From assembly GCF_040822085.1 (NCBI RefSeq), contig NZ_CP162006.1, positions 2,666,001 to 2,730,000 on the forward strand: a DNA stretch of 64,000 nt, written 5' to 3'. Source of the DNA: Rhodoferax sp. WC2427. GTDB lineage: Bacteria > Pseudomonadota > Gammaproteobacteria > Burkholderiales > Burkholderiaceae_C. A program made the translations under genes and the position numbers. Numbering within the stretch: the first letter of the stretch is position 1; each line of letters opens with the position of its first letter. Below are positions 55,864 through 64,000 of the stretch, piece after piece. The notes under the pieces are model-generated. The model had not been told where the DNA came from. It did not search any database and saw nothing but the letters and a program-made list of their open reading frames with translations.

Positions 55864-56235
55864 TTATTTCGCCAGGTGCCAAACATCCTTGAAGTTATCG
55901 CCCATGCGGTCGGTGGCGGCTTTGTCGTTCTGGAAGTAGTACAGCGGCTTGCCCTTGTAGGCCCACTGCTTGCCACCGTCGTCGCGGGTGACCAGGGTGA
56001 AGCCGTCTACGGGCTGGTCGGCGGCGCTGGCCATCAGCGGCGGCCACAGAGTGGCACAAGGGCCGCTGCAGGCGCTTTTGCCGTTGCCCGCCATGTCTTT
56101 GTCAAATGTGTACAGCGCCATGCCATTGGGGCCGACCAGCACACCACCGGCCATTTTGGCGGGTGCATCGGCGGCGCTGGCGGCCAGTGCCGCACAGCCG
56201 AGCAAAAGGGCTGCAGCAAAGGATTTGGTGAACAT
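55864..56235 (-). CDS. Secreted-repeat protein (COG4315-like)
   Basis: 123 residues, signal peptide SFAAALLLGCAALAASAA, then two secreted-repeat blocks: GGVLVGPNGMALYTFDKDMAGNGKSACSGPCATLWPP and KQWAYKGKPLYYFQNDKAATDRMGDNF with the conserved W-P-P and Y-x-F residues. Function of the family unknown, often near ECF sigma operons. Eight bases before the sigma gene, so likely part of the same operon or its target. Confidence 0.88.
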   Translation of the reverse strand: MFTKSFAAALLLGCAALAASAADAPAKMAGGVLVGPNGMALYTFDKDMAGNGKSACSGPCATLWPPLMASAADQPVDGFTLVTRDDGGKQWAYKGKPLYYFQNDKAATDRMGDNFKDVWHLAK

Positions 56236-56296
56236 GGTGTTGAACTCCTTGGGTAAAACCAGGCAAGAGCGCCTATGCCTGGGTAGACGCAAAGTG

Positions 56297-57385
56297 TCAG
56301 CGGTTTATTCCCGCCGGCGCAGAAATAATTTCTGCGACCCCATGCTGGATGCCCGCCCCGCCGACCACCAGCCAGGCAAACAGCAGTCCGGCCAGCAACA
56401 GCGGCCGTACACCCGCGCGGCGGATGGCGCCCAGCTGGGTCGATAGGCCCAGGGCCGCCATGGCCATGGCCAGCAGCACCGTATCCACCTGGTTGCCCAC
56501 CGCCACCACGGATACGGGCAGCCACTGCAGCGAATGGAACAGCACCATGCCGACAAAGCCCACAGCAAACCACGGGATCGCCAGCGGCTGCGGCGCCGCT
56601 TGTGCCGGTGTGTGGGCGCCCTCGCGGGCCAGCCAGGCCGACAGCGCCAGCAGCACCGGGGCCAGCATCATCACCCGCACCATCTTGGCGATCACCGCGG
56701 CATCGGCCGCCTCGGGCCCGATGGCGCGGGCCGCGGCCACGACCTGCGCCACCTCGTGGATGGTGGAGCCCGTGTAGATGCCAAAGCCGTGGGCGCCGCC
56801 CGGCACCCACTGCGCCTGCAGGTTCCAGGCGTACAGCAGCGGGTAGACAAAGGTGGCCAGCGTGCCAAACACCACCACCGTGGCCACCGCCACCGTGACC
56901 TGCTCGGCCCGGGCACGCAGCACCGGCCCGGTGGCCATCACCGCGGCGGCGCCGCAGACCGCGCTGCCCATGCCGACCAGCATGGCGGTGTTGCGGTCCA
57001 AGCCCAGCCAACGGGTGCCGACCCAGCAGGCCAGCGCAAACGTGGAGCCCAGCACCAGCGCATCCACCAGCACCCCGGCCAGGCCCACGCTGGCCATGTC
57101 CTGGGTGGTCAGGCGCAGGCCGTACAGCACCACGCCCAGGCGCAACAGGCGCTGCTTGGCAACATGCACCCCGGGACCACTGGCCCCGGCCCAGCGCGGG
57201 TAGACCGTGTTGCCCACCAGCATGCCCAGCACGATGGCCAGGGTCAGCACGCCCAGTCCGTGCGCCTGGAAGCTGGGTAGATCGCCCAGCACCATGGCAC
57301 AGGCCGCCAACACCGCGCACAGCGCCAGCCCCGGCAAGAGGCGCAAACCAGGGGCAAATATGGGTGTGAGAAGCGTGGCGGTCAT
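56297..57385 (-). CDS. yeiH: YeiH-family putative sulfate exporter
   Basis: 362 residues with about ten membrane spans (LLTPIFAPGLRLLPGLALCAVLAACA, VLTLAIVLGMLVGNTVYP, GSAVCGAAAVMATGPVL, GIYTGSTIHEVAQVVAAARAIG). The last is diagnostic of the YeiH/UPF0324 family. Divergent from a YeiE-like LysR gene, as in E. coli, so regulation by it is likely. The sulfate-exporter name is a prediction for the family only. Confidence 0.9.
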   Translation of the reverse strand: MTATLLTPIFAPGLRLLPGLALCAVLAACAMVLGDLPSFQAHGLGVLTLAIVLGMLVGNTVYPRWAGASGPGVHVAKQRLLRLGVVLYGLRLTTQDMASVGLAGVLVDALVLGSTFALACWVGTRWLGLDRNTAMLVGMGSAVCGAAAVMATGPVLRARAEQVTVAVATVVVFGTLATFVYPLLYAWNLQAQWVPGGAHGFGIYTGSTIHEVAQVVAAARAIGPEAADAAVIAKMVRVMMLAPVLLALSAWLAREGAHTPAQAAPQPLAIPWFAVGFVGMVLFHSLQWLPVSVVAVGNQVDTVLLAMAMAALGLSTQLGAIRRAGVRPLLLAGLLFAWLVVGGAGIQHGVAEIISAPAGINR

Positions 57386-57505
57386 GTGGCGGGTGGGGTG
57401 GTTTCAGGGAATGGAGCGGACTGTAAAGAGCCCTCTTCAAACCGTCCAACAGCTTGTTTCTGTAATATGTATCTACACAATCGTTATATAGAAAGCCCCG
57501 CCGCC
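57386..57505. promoter_or_regulatory. Divergent promoter region of yeiH and yeiE
   Basis: 120 bp between the two starts. AT-rich (TATCTACACAATCGTTATATAG near 57470-57490); the LysR-type T-N11-A pattern can be read here but not proved. Expected YeiE binding site. Confidence 0.4.
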
Positions 57506-58450
57506 ATGGATGTCCTGCGCCTGACCCTGCGCCAACTGCAGATTTTTGTGGCCGTGGCCCAGGGTGGCAGCACCACGGCGGCCAGCCTGGCGATTGCGCT
57601 GTCGCAGTCGGCCACCAGCTCGGCCGTGACCGAGCTGGAGCGGCTGCTGTCGCTGCAGTTGTTTGACCGCGTGGGCAAGCGCCTGTTGCTCAACGACAAC
57701 GGCCGCGCCCTGCTGCCGCGCGCGCTGGCCTTGCTGGACGGGGCGGCGGGCATCGAGCAGATGGCGCGCGATGGTGGCGACCAGGCCCAGTCGCTGCGCA
57801 TCGGGGCTAGCACCACCATCGGCAACTACGTGCTGCCGCCGCTGCTGGGTGGCTGGGCGGCCTGGCAGGCAGCGGCCCAGGCCAGCGCCTGGCAGTCCCG
57901 GGTGCAGATCGGCAATACCGGGCAAATAGCCCGCGCGGTGGCCGACTTTGCGCTGGACGTGGGCCTGATCGAAGGGGCCTGCCACGAGGCCACGCTGCAA
58001 GTCACGCCCTGGCTGCAGGACACGCTGGTGCTGGTGGCCGCACCCACGCATCCGCTAGCCCAAGAAAATATCGCCACGCTGGACGGCCTGCGCGAAGCCG
58101 TGTGGCTGCTGCGCGAGCCCGGCTCCGGTACCCGCGAAACCACCGACCAGGCGCTGCTGCCGCACCTGCACGCCTACCGGCGCAGCATCGAACTCAACAG
58201 TTCCGAGGCCATGCAGCAAGCCGCCGTGCACGGCCTGGGCATTGCCTGCCTGTCGCGCTGGGTGGTGCAGGACAAGCTGGCGGCCGGGCAATTGCGCTGC
58301 CTGCAAACGCCGCTGCCCGCCATCCAGCGCCAATGCCACCTCATCGTGCCGCGCCACAAGCAGACCACCCCGGCGCTGCAGGCTTTCATCGCCTTCGCCA
58401 CCAGCTTTGCAACAACCCCTGGCCATGCTGCGCTGATGCAAAAGCACTAG
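57506..58450 (+). CDS. yeiE: LysR-type regulator YeiE-like
   Basis: 314 residues from ATG 57506. N-terminal winged HTH: LTLRQLQIFVAVAQGGSTTAASLAIALSQSATSSAVTELERLL, with the YeiE-typical SATSSAV helix. The effector domain includes IGNYVLPPLLGG, DVGLIEGACHEATLQV, WLLREPGSGTRE and SSEAMQQAAVHGLGIACLSRW, matching E. coli YeiE closely. Divergent from yeiH, the partner gene. Start chosen at the beginning of the HTH; a longer upstream open frame is not needed. Confidence 0.88.
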   Translation: MDVLRLTLRQLQIFVAVAQGGSTTAASLAIALSQSATSSAVTELERLLSLQLFDRVGKRLLLNDNGRALLPRALALLDGAAGIEQMARDGGDQAQSLRIGASTTIGNYVLPPLLGGWAAWQAAAQASAWQSRVQIGNTGQIARAVADFALDVGLIEGACHEATLQVTPWLQDTLVLVAAPTHPLAQENIATLDGLREAVWLLREPGSGTRETTDQALLPHLHAYRRSIELNSSEAMQQAAVHGLGIACLSRWVVQDKLAAGQLRCLQTPLPAIQRQCHLIVPRHKQTTPALQAFIAFATSFATTPGHAALMQKH

Positions 58451-58476
58451 AGTTAGCGGCACACCAGGAGCCCGCC

Positions 58477-59046
58477 ATGCACCCCACTTTCTACGCCCTT
58501 ACCTTCGCGCTGGCCGCCAGCAGCCTGCCTGCCGCCGCCCAAAGCGCCACCCCACCCGCTTCCTGCCCCGCCGTGCTGCAGCACCAGTTCCCGCGCCTGC
58601 AAGACGAAGCGCCGCAGAACCTGTGCCAGTACGCTGGCCGTGTGGTGCTGGTGGTCAACACCGCCAGCTACTGTGGCTTTGCAGGCCAGTTCGAGGGGCT
58701 GGAGGCGCTGTACGCCAAACAAAAAGACAAGGGCCTGGTGGTGCTGGGCTTTCCGTCCAACGACTTCGCGCAAGAGGCCAAGACCTCCAAGGAAATTGCC
58801 GACTTCTGCTACAACACCTATGGCGTGAAGTTCCCGATGATGGGCAAGTCGGTCGTGTCGAGCGCGGGCAAAAATGCGTTTTACGCCCAACTGGTCAAGG
58901 CCACCGGCCAGGAACCGCGCTGGAACTTCTACAAGTACCTGATCGACCGCAAGGGCCAGGTGGTGGACAGCTACAACTCCATGACCGGGCCCGACAGCCC
59001 CAAGCTGCTGGCGGCCATCGACAAGGCTTTGGCCCAGAAACCATAG
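58477..59046 (+). CDS. Glutathione peroxidase-like protein, periplasmic
   Basis: 189 residues from ATG 58477. Predicted signal peptide (FYALTFALAASSLPAAAQS), then the peroxidase fold: VVNTASYCGFAGQFEGLEALY with the peroxidatic Cys, VVLGFPSNDFAQEAKTSKEI, and EPRWNFYKYLIDRKG with Trp-Asn of the active site. Cys is used instead of selenocysteine, so thioredoxin-dependent activity is likely. An export signal is less common for this family and points to a periplasmic role. Confidence 0.88.
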   Translation: MHPTFYALTFALAASSLPAAAQSATPPASCPAVLQHQFPRLQDEAPQNLCQYAGRVVLVVNTASYCGFAGQFEGLEALYAKQKDKGLVVLGFPSNDFAQEAKTSKEIADFCYNTYGVKFPMMGKSVVSSAGKNAFYAQLVKATGQEPRWNFYKYLIDRKGQVVDSYNSMTGPDSPKLLAAIDKALAQKP

Positions 59047-59123
59047 CAAAATTCAAGGCATCCAATCGGCACCCTGCGCTCATTCCATCAGCGTGAGCAG
59101 CTCTTTATTCGATAGCAATTTCT

Positions 59124-59759
59124 TCAATTTTTGCTGTTTTCCATCGCAAACCGCAGCAGCGCGGCACTGCTGTCCAGGTGGAAGCGCTGGCGGATGTTGG
59201 CGCGGTGGGCGTCCACGGTGCGAAAGTCGATGCCCAGAAAGCGCGCAATCTCCTTGCTGGTCAACCCCTGGGCCACCAGGGCCAGCACTTCGGCCTCGCG
59301 GGCCGTGAGGCTGGGCTGCTGCTGGCGGCGCTCCAGGGCGCGCATCAGCCCCGCGGGGTAGTGGGTGGAGCCGCCCATCACCGCCTCGATGGCCTGGACG
59401 ATCACCTCCACCTCGGACTCTTTCACCACAAAACCGGCGGCACCCGCATCAAAGGCCTGCAGCATGTGCTCGTCTTGCGTGGAGGCGGTAAACACCACGT
59501 AGCGGATGCCCGGCTGGCGCGCGCTCAGGCGCTCAATCAGGGTGATGCCGCTGGTGGGCTGCATGCGCAGGTCGGTGAGCACGATGTCGGGCTGGCTTTG
59601 CTCGGCCAGCACCAGGGCTTCTTCGGCGCTGCGGGCCTGGGCCACCACCTGCACCGGCGGGCCGTAGGTGGTGAGCAGGCTGACCAGACTGTGCAGCACG
59701 ATGGGGTGGTCGTCCACGATCAGCAGCTTGATGGGGGGGCGCGTAGCGGGGGATGTCAC
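59124..59759 (-). CDS. NarL/FixJ-type response regulator
   Basis: 211 residues. Receiver domain with DDHP (Asp16-Asp17) and phosphoacceptor Asp63 in IVLTDLRMQ, Lys near KESEVE; LuxR-type HTH at the C-terminus (LTAREAEVLALVAQGLTSKEIARFLGIDFRTVDAHRANI). Overlaps the sensor kinase stop (ATGA), so it is its cognate partner. Possibly regulates cstA. Confidence 0.92.
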   Translation of the reverse strand: MTSPATRPPIKLLIVDDHPIVLHSLVSLLTTYGPPVQVVAQARSAEEALVLAEQSQPDIVLTDLRMQPTSGITLIERLSARQPGIRYVVFTASTQDEHMLQAFDAGAAGFVVKESEVEVIVQAIEAVMGGSTHYPAGLMRALERRQQQPSLTAREAEVLALVAQGLTSKEIARFLGIDFRTVDAHRANIRQRFHLDSSAALLRFAMENSKN

Positions 59760-61117
59760 AACTTCAAGGCTTCCGGGGGTAGATGGGCGGTAAGTACGGT
59801 CGCACCGGGCTCTGACTGCAGGCTGAACTGCCCGCCCAGGGTGGCGATGCGCTCGCGCATGTGGGTCAGGCCCAGGCCCTCGCGCACCTGGCGCTGGCTG
59901 GCCTGCACGTCAAAACCGCGGCCATCGTCGTGCAGCGCCAGGTGCAGGCCTGCAGTGCCATGCCGCAGTTGCAGCACCACCTGGCGGGCCTGGGCGTGTT
60001 TTTCCACATTGCCCAGCGCCTCTTGCAGCACCCGGAACACGGCGGTGGCCACGGCGTCGGGCAGCTGCGGCAGCGTGTCCACCCGGGTATCCACCGCGAT
60101 GCCGGTGCGCTCGCCGAATTCGCGGGCAATCTGGGCCACGGCACCGGCCAGGCCCACGTCGTCCAGCAGTGTGGGGCGCAGGTCGTGCGAGATGCGGCGC
60201 ACGTCGCGCATCACACCCTGCATCAAGTCCAGCCCGCTGCGCAGCGTGGCCGGTGCATCGGCCTGCCCGCGCTGCACCTGCACCAGGGCCGACTCGAAGA
60301 CAAACTTCACCGACACCAGCCACTGGCTGATGCCGTCGTGCAGCTCGCGCGACACGCGGGAGCGCTCGGCCTCTTGCGACAGCACCACCTTCTGGGCCAT
60401 AGCGCGCAGCCGGGCATCGGCGGCGCGCTGCTCCACCAAATTCAAGGCAAATCCGCCCCCAGCGACCAGCAGCAGGGCGGCGAGTGCTATCAAAAGTATC
60501 TGGTTGCGGGTTTGCACAATGGCCGCCGCGGTGGAGCTGGTGATCAGCGCCTGGGTTTCCTGCAGGTGGTCCAGGTACAGGCCGGTGCCCACCACCCAGC
60601 CCCAGGCCGGGATGAATTCCACATAGCCCAGCTTGCGCTCCACGCGGTGGGTGGAGGGCCGGTTCCAGGGGTAGTCCACAAAGCCGCCGCCGCCCTGGGC
60701 CCGGGCCACCAGCTGCTGGATGGTCAGGCCGCCCGCGGCATCGCGTAGCTCCCACTGGCTGCGCCCTTCCAGCTGCGGCAGGCGCGGGTGCATCAGGCTG
60801 TTGCCGTTCTGGTCGTAGACAAAAAAGTAGTTGTCTTCGTCAAAGTCCATGCGCCGCAGCAGCGCCAGGGCCTGCTGCTGGGCGGCGGCTACGTCGCCTT
60901 TTTGCTCCACCAGGGTGGCGATGGCGCGCAGGCCCACGCGCACAAAATGCGCCAGTTCGTCCTTGCGGGCCTGCAGCAGGATGGGCTGCACCGCCGCAAT
61001 CTGGGCCTGGGCCAACTGGTCGGACTGCTGGCGCACCGTCCAGGCCACCGCCGCCATCGCCAGCAGCAGCGGCACGGCGGCCAGCAGCAGCACTTTCCAC
61101 CGTAAACGCATCGCCAT
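59756..61117 (-). CDS. Sensor histidine kinase with Cache domain
   Basis: 453 residues from ATG 61117 (RLRWKVLLLAAVPLLLAMAAVAWTV is the first membrane helix). A periplasmic single-Cache sensor follows (RRMDFDEDNYFFVYDQNGNSLMHP; LGYVEFIPAWGWVVGTGLYLD), then a second membrane helix (NQILLIALAALLLVAGGGFAL). The HisKA_3 phosphoacceptor His is in SRELHDGISQWL, and the ATPase has DDGRGFD. Cache domains of this kind often bind small carboxylates. Next to cstA. Confidence 0.9.
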   Translation of the reverse strand: MAMRLRWKVLLLAAVPLLLAMAAVAWTVRQQSDQLAQAQIAAVQPILLQARKDELAHFVRVGLRAIATLVEQKGDVAAAQQQALALLRRMDFDEDNYFFVYDQNGNSLMHPRLPQLEGRSQWELRDAAGGLTIQQLVARAQGGGGFVDYPWNRPSTHRVERKLGYVEFIPAWGWVVGTGLYLDHLQETQALITSSTAAAIVQTRNQILLIALAALLLVAGGGFALNLVEQRAADARLRAMAQKVVLSQEAERSRVSRELHDGISQWLVSVKFVFESALVQVQRGQADAPATLRSGLDLMQGVMRDVRRISHDLRPTLLDDVGLAGAVAQIAREFGERTGIAVDTRVDTLPQLPDAVATAVFRVLQEALGNVEKHAQARQVVLQLRHGTAGLHLALHDDGRGFDVQASQRQVREGLGLTHMRERIATLGGQFSLQSEPGATVLTAHLPPEALKL

Positions 61118-61268
61118 CCTTTCGGTTTGAATGCCAATGGTAGACCGCCGGGGTCTAGGGAAAACGCTTACGTATTCACACAGAGCGGCGCTCCGCACTA
61201 GCACCAATGCCTTGGCGTGTCGCGGAATGAATACTCATGGAGTTCATTTTTAACAACGAGACAAGAGC

Positions 61269-63371
61269 ATGCACACTCCGACAAAAAGCTGGACCCAGCA
61301 CGCCCTGTGGGCGCTGGTAGCCCTGGGGGGCGCGGGGGCGCTGGCCACCATTGCGCTGCACCGGGGCGAAACCGTCAACGCCCTGTGGGTGGTGGCCACG
61401 GCGATTGCCGTGTACCTGATTGCCTACCGCTACTACAGCCTGTTCATTGCCGATACGGTGCTCAAGCTGGACCCCGACCGCCCTACCCCCGCGGTGCGGC
61501 TCAATGACGGACTGGACTACGTGCCCACCAACAAATACGTGCTGTTTGGCCACCACTTTGCAGCGATTGCCGGGGCCGGCCCGCTGGTGGGCCCGGTATT
61601 GGCCGCGCAAATGGGCTACCTGCCCGGCATGCTGTGGATTTTGGCGGGCGTAGTGTTTGCCGGGGCGGTGCAGGACTTCATGGTGCTGTTCATCTCGACC
61701 CGGCGCGATGGCCGCTCGCTGGGCGACCTGATCAAGTCGGAGCTGGGCGCGGTGCCCGGCGTGATCGCCTTGTTTGGCACCTTCATGATCATGGTGATCA
61801 TTTTGGCGGTGCTGGCGCTGATCGTGGTCAAGGCGCTGGCTGACAGCCCCTGGGGCACGTTCACAGTGGCGGCCACGATTCCGCTGGCGCTGTTCATGGG
61901 CGTGTACACCCGCTATATCCGGCCCGGCAAGATTGGCGAGGTGTCGGTGATCGGCTTTGTGCTGCTGATCGCCTCTATCGTCGGTGGCGGCCAGGTGGCA
62001 GCCAGCCCCGAGTGGGCACCGCTGTTCACCTTTGACGGCAAACAGCTCACCTGGATCTTGATTGCCTACGGCTTCATTGCCTCCGTGCTGCCGGTGTGGC
62101 TGCTGCTGGCCCCGCGCGACTATTTGTCCACCTTCTTGAAAATCGGCGCGATTCTGGCGCTGGCCATTGGCATCGTGGTGATTGCCCCCGACCTGAAGAT
62201 GCCCGCCGTCACCCGCTTTGTGGACGGCAGCGGCCCGGTGTGGGCGGGCAGCCTGTTTCCGTTTTTGTTCATCACCATCGCCTGCGGCGCGGTGTCGGGC
62301 TTTCACGCGCTCATTTCTTCGGGCACCACGCCCAAGCTGCTGGAAAACGAGGCCCAGGCCCGCTTTATCGGCTACGGCGCGATGCTGATGGAGTCGTTTG
62401 TGGCCATCATGGCCCTGGTGGCCGCGTCCATCATCGAGCCGGGCGTGTACTTTGCAATGAACAGCCCGCTGGCCGTGCTGGGCCCCACGGCCGAGAGCGC
62501 CGCGCAGGTGATCTCGCAGTGGGGCTTTGTGGTCACGCCCGAGATGCTGCTGCAAACCGCCCAGGACGTGGGTGAAACCACCATCATCTCGCGCGCCGGG
62601 GGCGCACCCACGCTGGCCGTGGGCATGGCGCAGATCTTCTCGCACATGGTGGGCGGCAAGGCCATGATGGGCTTCTGGTACCACTTTGCCATTTTGTTTG
62701 AAGCCCTGTTCATCCTCACCGCGGTAGACGCGGGCACCCGCGCCGGGCGCTTCATGCTGCAAGACCTGCTGGGCACCTTTGTGCCCTCGCTCAAGAAGAC
62801 CGACTCGTGGATCAGCAGCGGCCTGGCCACCGGCCTGTGCGTGGCCGCCTGGGGCTACTTTTTGTACCAGGGCGTGGTCGATCCGCTGGGCGGCATCAAC
62901 ACCCTGTGGCCGCTGTTTGGCATCTCCAACCAGATGCTGGCCAGCGTGGCGCTGATCCTGGGTACCGTGGTGCTGTTCAAGATGAAGCGCGAGCGCTACG
63001 CCTGGGTGAGCATGCTGCCCGCCGCCTGGCTACTGATTTGCACCATGACGGCTGGCTGGCAAAAGCTGTTCGATGCGAACCCGAAGATCGGCTTCCTGGC
63101 CCACGCCGCCAAGTACCGCGACGCGCTCGACCAGGGCAAGCTGCTGGCCCCCGCCAAGGCCCTGGAGGACATGCACCGCGTGATCGTCAACGACTACATC
63201 GACGCCACGCTATGCGCCTTCTTCATGGTGGTGGTCGTCAGCATCCTGTTCTACGGCATCCGCGCCTGCCTGGCCGCCCTGCGCGCCAGCAAGCCCACCA
63301 CCCGCGAAACCGGTGCGCCCGTGGTGATGCCGGTGCGCATGACCGCCCCCAACGCCCGCGCCCGTGTTTAA
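61269..63371 (+). CDS. cstA: Carbon starvation protein CstA (pyruvate transporter-type)
   Basis: 700 residues, with many transmembrane helices. [38 protein letters not shown] loop ([11 protein letters not shown]), and SGTTPKLL are conserved in CstA. Members import pyruvate or peptides on starvation. Divergent from the Cache-kinase pair and followed by its usual small partner. Start ATG 61269 with a good match to the family N-terminus ([11 protein letters not shown]). Confidence 0.93.
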   Translation: MHTPTKSWTQHALWALVALGGAGALATIALHRGETVNALWVVATAIAVYLIAYRYYSLFIADTVLKLDPDRPTPAVRLNDGLDYVPTNKYVLFGHHFAAIAGAGPLVGPVLAAQMGYLPGMLWILAGVVFAGAVQDFMVLFISTRRDGRSLGDLIKSELGAVPGVIALFGTFMIMVIILAVLALIVVKALADSPWGTFTVAATIPLALFMGVYTRYIRPGKIGEVSVIGFVLLIASIVGGGQVAASPEWAPLFTFDGKQLTWILIAYGFIASVLPVWLLLAPRDYLSTFLKIGAILALAIGIVVIAPDLKMPAVTRFVDGSGPVWAGSLFPFLFITIACGAVSGFHALISSGTTPKLLENEAQARFIGYGAMLMESFVAIMALVAASIIEPGVYFAMNSPLAVLGPTAESAAQVISQWGFVVTPEMLLQTAQDVGETTIISRAGGAPTLAVGMAQIFSHMVGGKAMMGFWYHFAILFEALFILTAVDAGTRAGRFMLQDLLGTFVPSLKKTDSWISSGLATGLCVAAWGYFLYQGVVDPLGGINTLWPLFGISNQMLASVALILGTVVLFKMKRERYAWVSMLPAAWLLICTMTAGWQKLFDANPKIGFLAHAAKYRDALDQGKLLAPAKALEDMHRVIVNDYIDATLCAFFMVVVVSILFYGIRACLAALRASKPTTRETGAPVVMPVRMTAPNARARV

Positions 63372-63576
63372 AGACCTCGCCAGCCTGGGCCAGAACCTGG
63401 GCAGCTATTTGGGCCAGACCGCCCGCCTAATGGTGGGCGTGCCCAACTACGACACCTACGTCGCCCACCAGCGCAGCCAGCACCCCGACCAGCCGGTGAT
63501 GGGCTACGAAGCCTTCTTCCGTGAGCGCCAGGAGGCGCGGTACGGGGGCAAGGGGCGTGTGGGGCGGTGTTGTTGA
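63364..63576 (+). CDS. ybdD: CstA partner YbdD/YjiX family protein
   Basis: 70 residues from GTG 63364 (eight bases inside the end of cstA). [46 protein letters not shown] is the YbdD/YjiX signature. Translationally coupled to cstA. The symbol follows E. coli usage. Confidence 0.88.
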   Translation: MFKDLASLGQNLGSYLGQTARLMVGVPNYDTYVAHQRSQHPDQPVMGYEAFFRERQEARYGGKGRVGRCC

Positions 63577-64000
63577 GTTTTTGGGGTGTTTTTAGGTGTT
63601 GAATGGGCTGCTTGCGCTGATGGAATGGGCGGTAGCAGCTCTTATTTTGATAGTGGAAAAGTGTAGCGGGTGGGGTTTTATTTCGATCCCTGGCCGGGAT
63701 GTGCGCCCGGCGGCGCAGTAACTTTCTTTTGCTTGGCCAAAAGAAAGTCACCAAAGAAAAGGCCACCCCCACTGCCAGCGCCCCGTCGCTCTCGCGCCGG
63801 GGAACCTGCGGTGCTCGCCACCGATGGGGTCTGGCTAAACTCGCTGCGCTCAAACAACGCCAGCCCTGGTCCATCGCTAGCTGCGCTCCTCGGCGCATTG
63901 CAGAGGGGGACCCCGGGGAGCGGGATCGGCCCGGCGCAGCCGGGCATCGCGCCTAGGGCGCGAGCTGGTCGGTGTTGGTGGTTGTGCAATCGATTCGGCT
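63577..64000. other. Noncoding end of the window with one genome-repeat-like element
   Basis: No convincing gene. Apart from the palindrome at 63721 and neighbouring GC-rich sequence of the kind that recurs in Comamonadaceae intergenic regions, nothing is recognisable. Short open frames here have no homologue-like pattern. Confidence 0.6.
63721..63748. repeat. Palindromic intergenic repeat
   Basis: ACTTTCTTTT, 8-nt loop GCTTGGCC, AAAAGAAAGT: a perfect 10-bp inverted repeat. The flanking GGCGCAGTA and CACCAAAGAAAAGGCC are familiar from dispersed intergenic repeats of betaproteobacteria; family identity is from memory. Confidence 0.65.

Noticed and set aside
1..64000. CRISPR arrays, rRNA genes, insertion sequences with transposases
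   Set aside because: No regular spacer arrays, rRNA or transposase signatures were found on either strand.

Overview
The window is a piece of a high-GC betaproteobacterial chromosome, most likely Comamonadaceae (Rhodoferax/Acidovorax-like). This rests on gene content: a riboswitch-led thiO-thiS-thiG-thiE operon, a PEP-CTERM protein, a yeiE/yeiH pair and cstA with a two-component system. It is an inference from protein families, not from a database search.

Layout. (1) 1-3948: thiamine synthesis. thiD runs off the left edge; divergent from it is a TPP riboswitch followed by thiO, thiS, thiG and thiE. (2) 3980-4249: two identical tRNA-Asn genes. (3) About 4208-51.8 kb: one large prophage of mosaic origin, almost entirely on the minus strand. 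(4) 51.9-63.6 kb: host chromosome, with a toxin-antitoxin pair, flavin reductase, small membrane proteins, an ECF sigma/anti-sigma/secreted-repeat operon, yeiH and yeiE, a glutathione peroxidase, a sensor kinase and response regulator, cstA and its small partner.

Prophage, in transcription order (right to left). The late region starts near 50.9 kb: small terminase, large terminase, fibre-like proteins, then portal and head morphogenesis (Mu-like gp29/gp30 families). Next come a protease-scaffold-capsid fusion, head-tail joining proteins, a lysis cassette (GH108 endolysin and two holin-like proteins), tail tube, tail chaperones with a canonical -1 frameshift site, tape measure, lambda-like tip proteins and a host-specificity protein. 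The early region (17.5 to 4.2 kb) carries a CII-like regulator, ribbon-helix-helix regulators, many small overlapping genes, an HNH protein, a primase/helicase, two tyrosine recombinases, a Mor-like regulator and a large serine recombinase. The recombinase's 3' end is read out of the tRNA-Asn gene.

Two blocks interrupt the late operon. One (35.0-37.7 kb) is a P22 immI-like Arc/antirepressor module plus an SOS-type SRAP gene with a LexA box. The other (40.3-45.6 kb) has a further tyrosine integrase and its RHH regulator, then a lower-GC cargo of a PEP-CTERM protein, an acyltransferase and a two-domain SUMF1-like secreted protein. The same 28-bp motif (25 fixed positions) stands before the small terminase, the portal and the capsid genes, that is, at the head of the operon and again after each interrupting block. 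I read it as a phage-specific late promoter or activator element; this and the cargo cassette are the most interesting parts of the window.

Limits: starts were chosen by eye, functions come from recognised motifs, and the right prophage boundary is not resolved.
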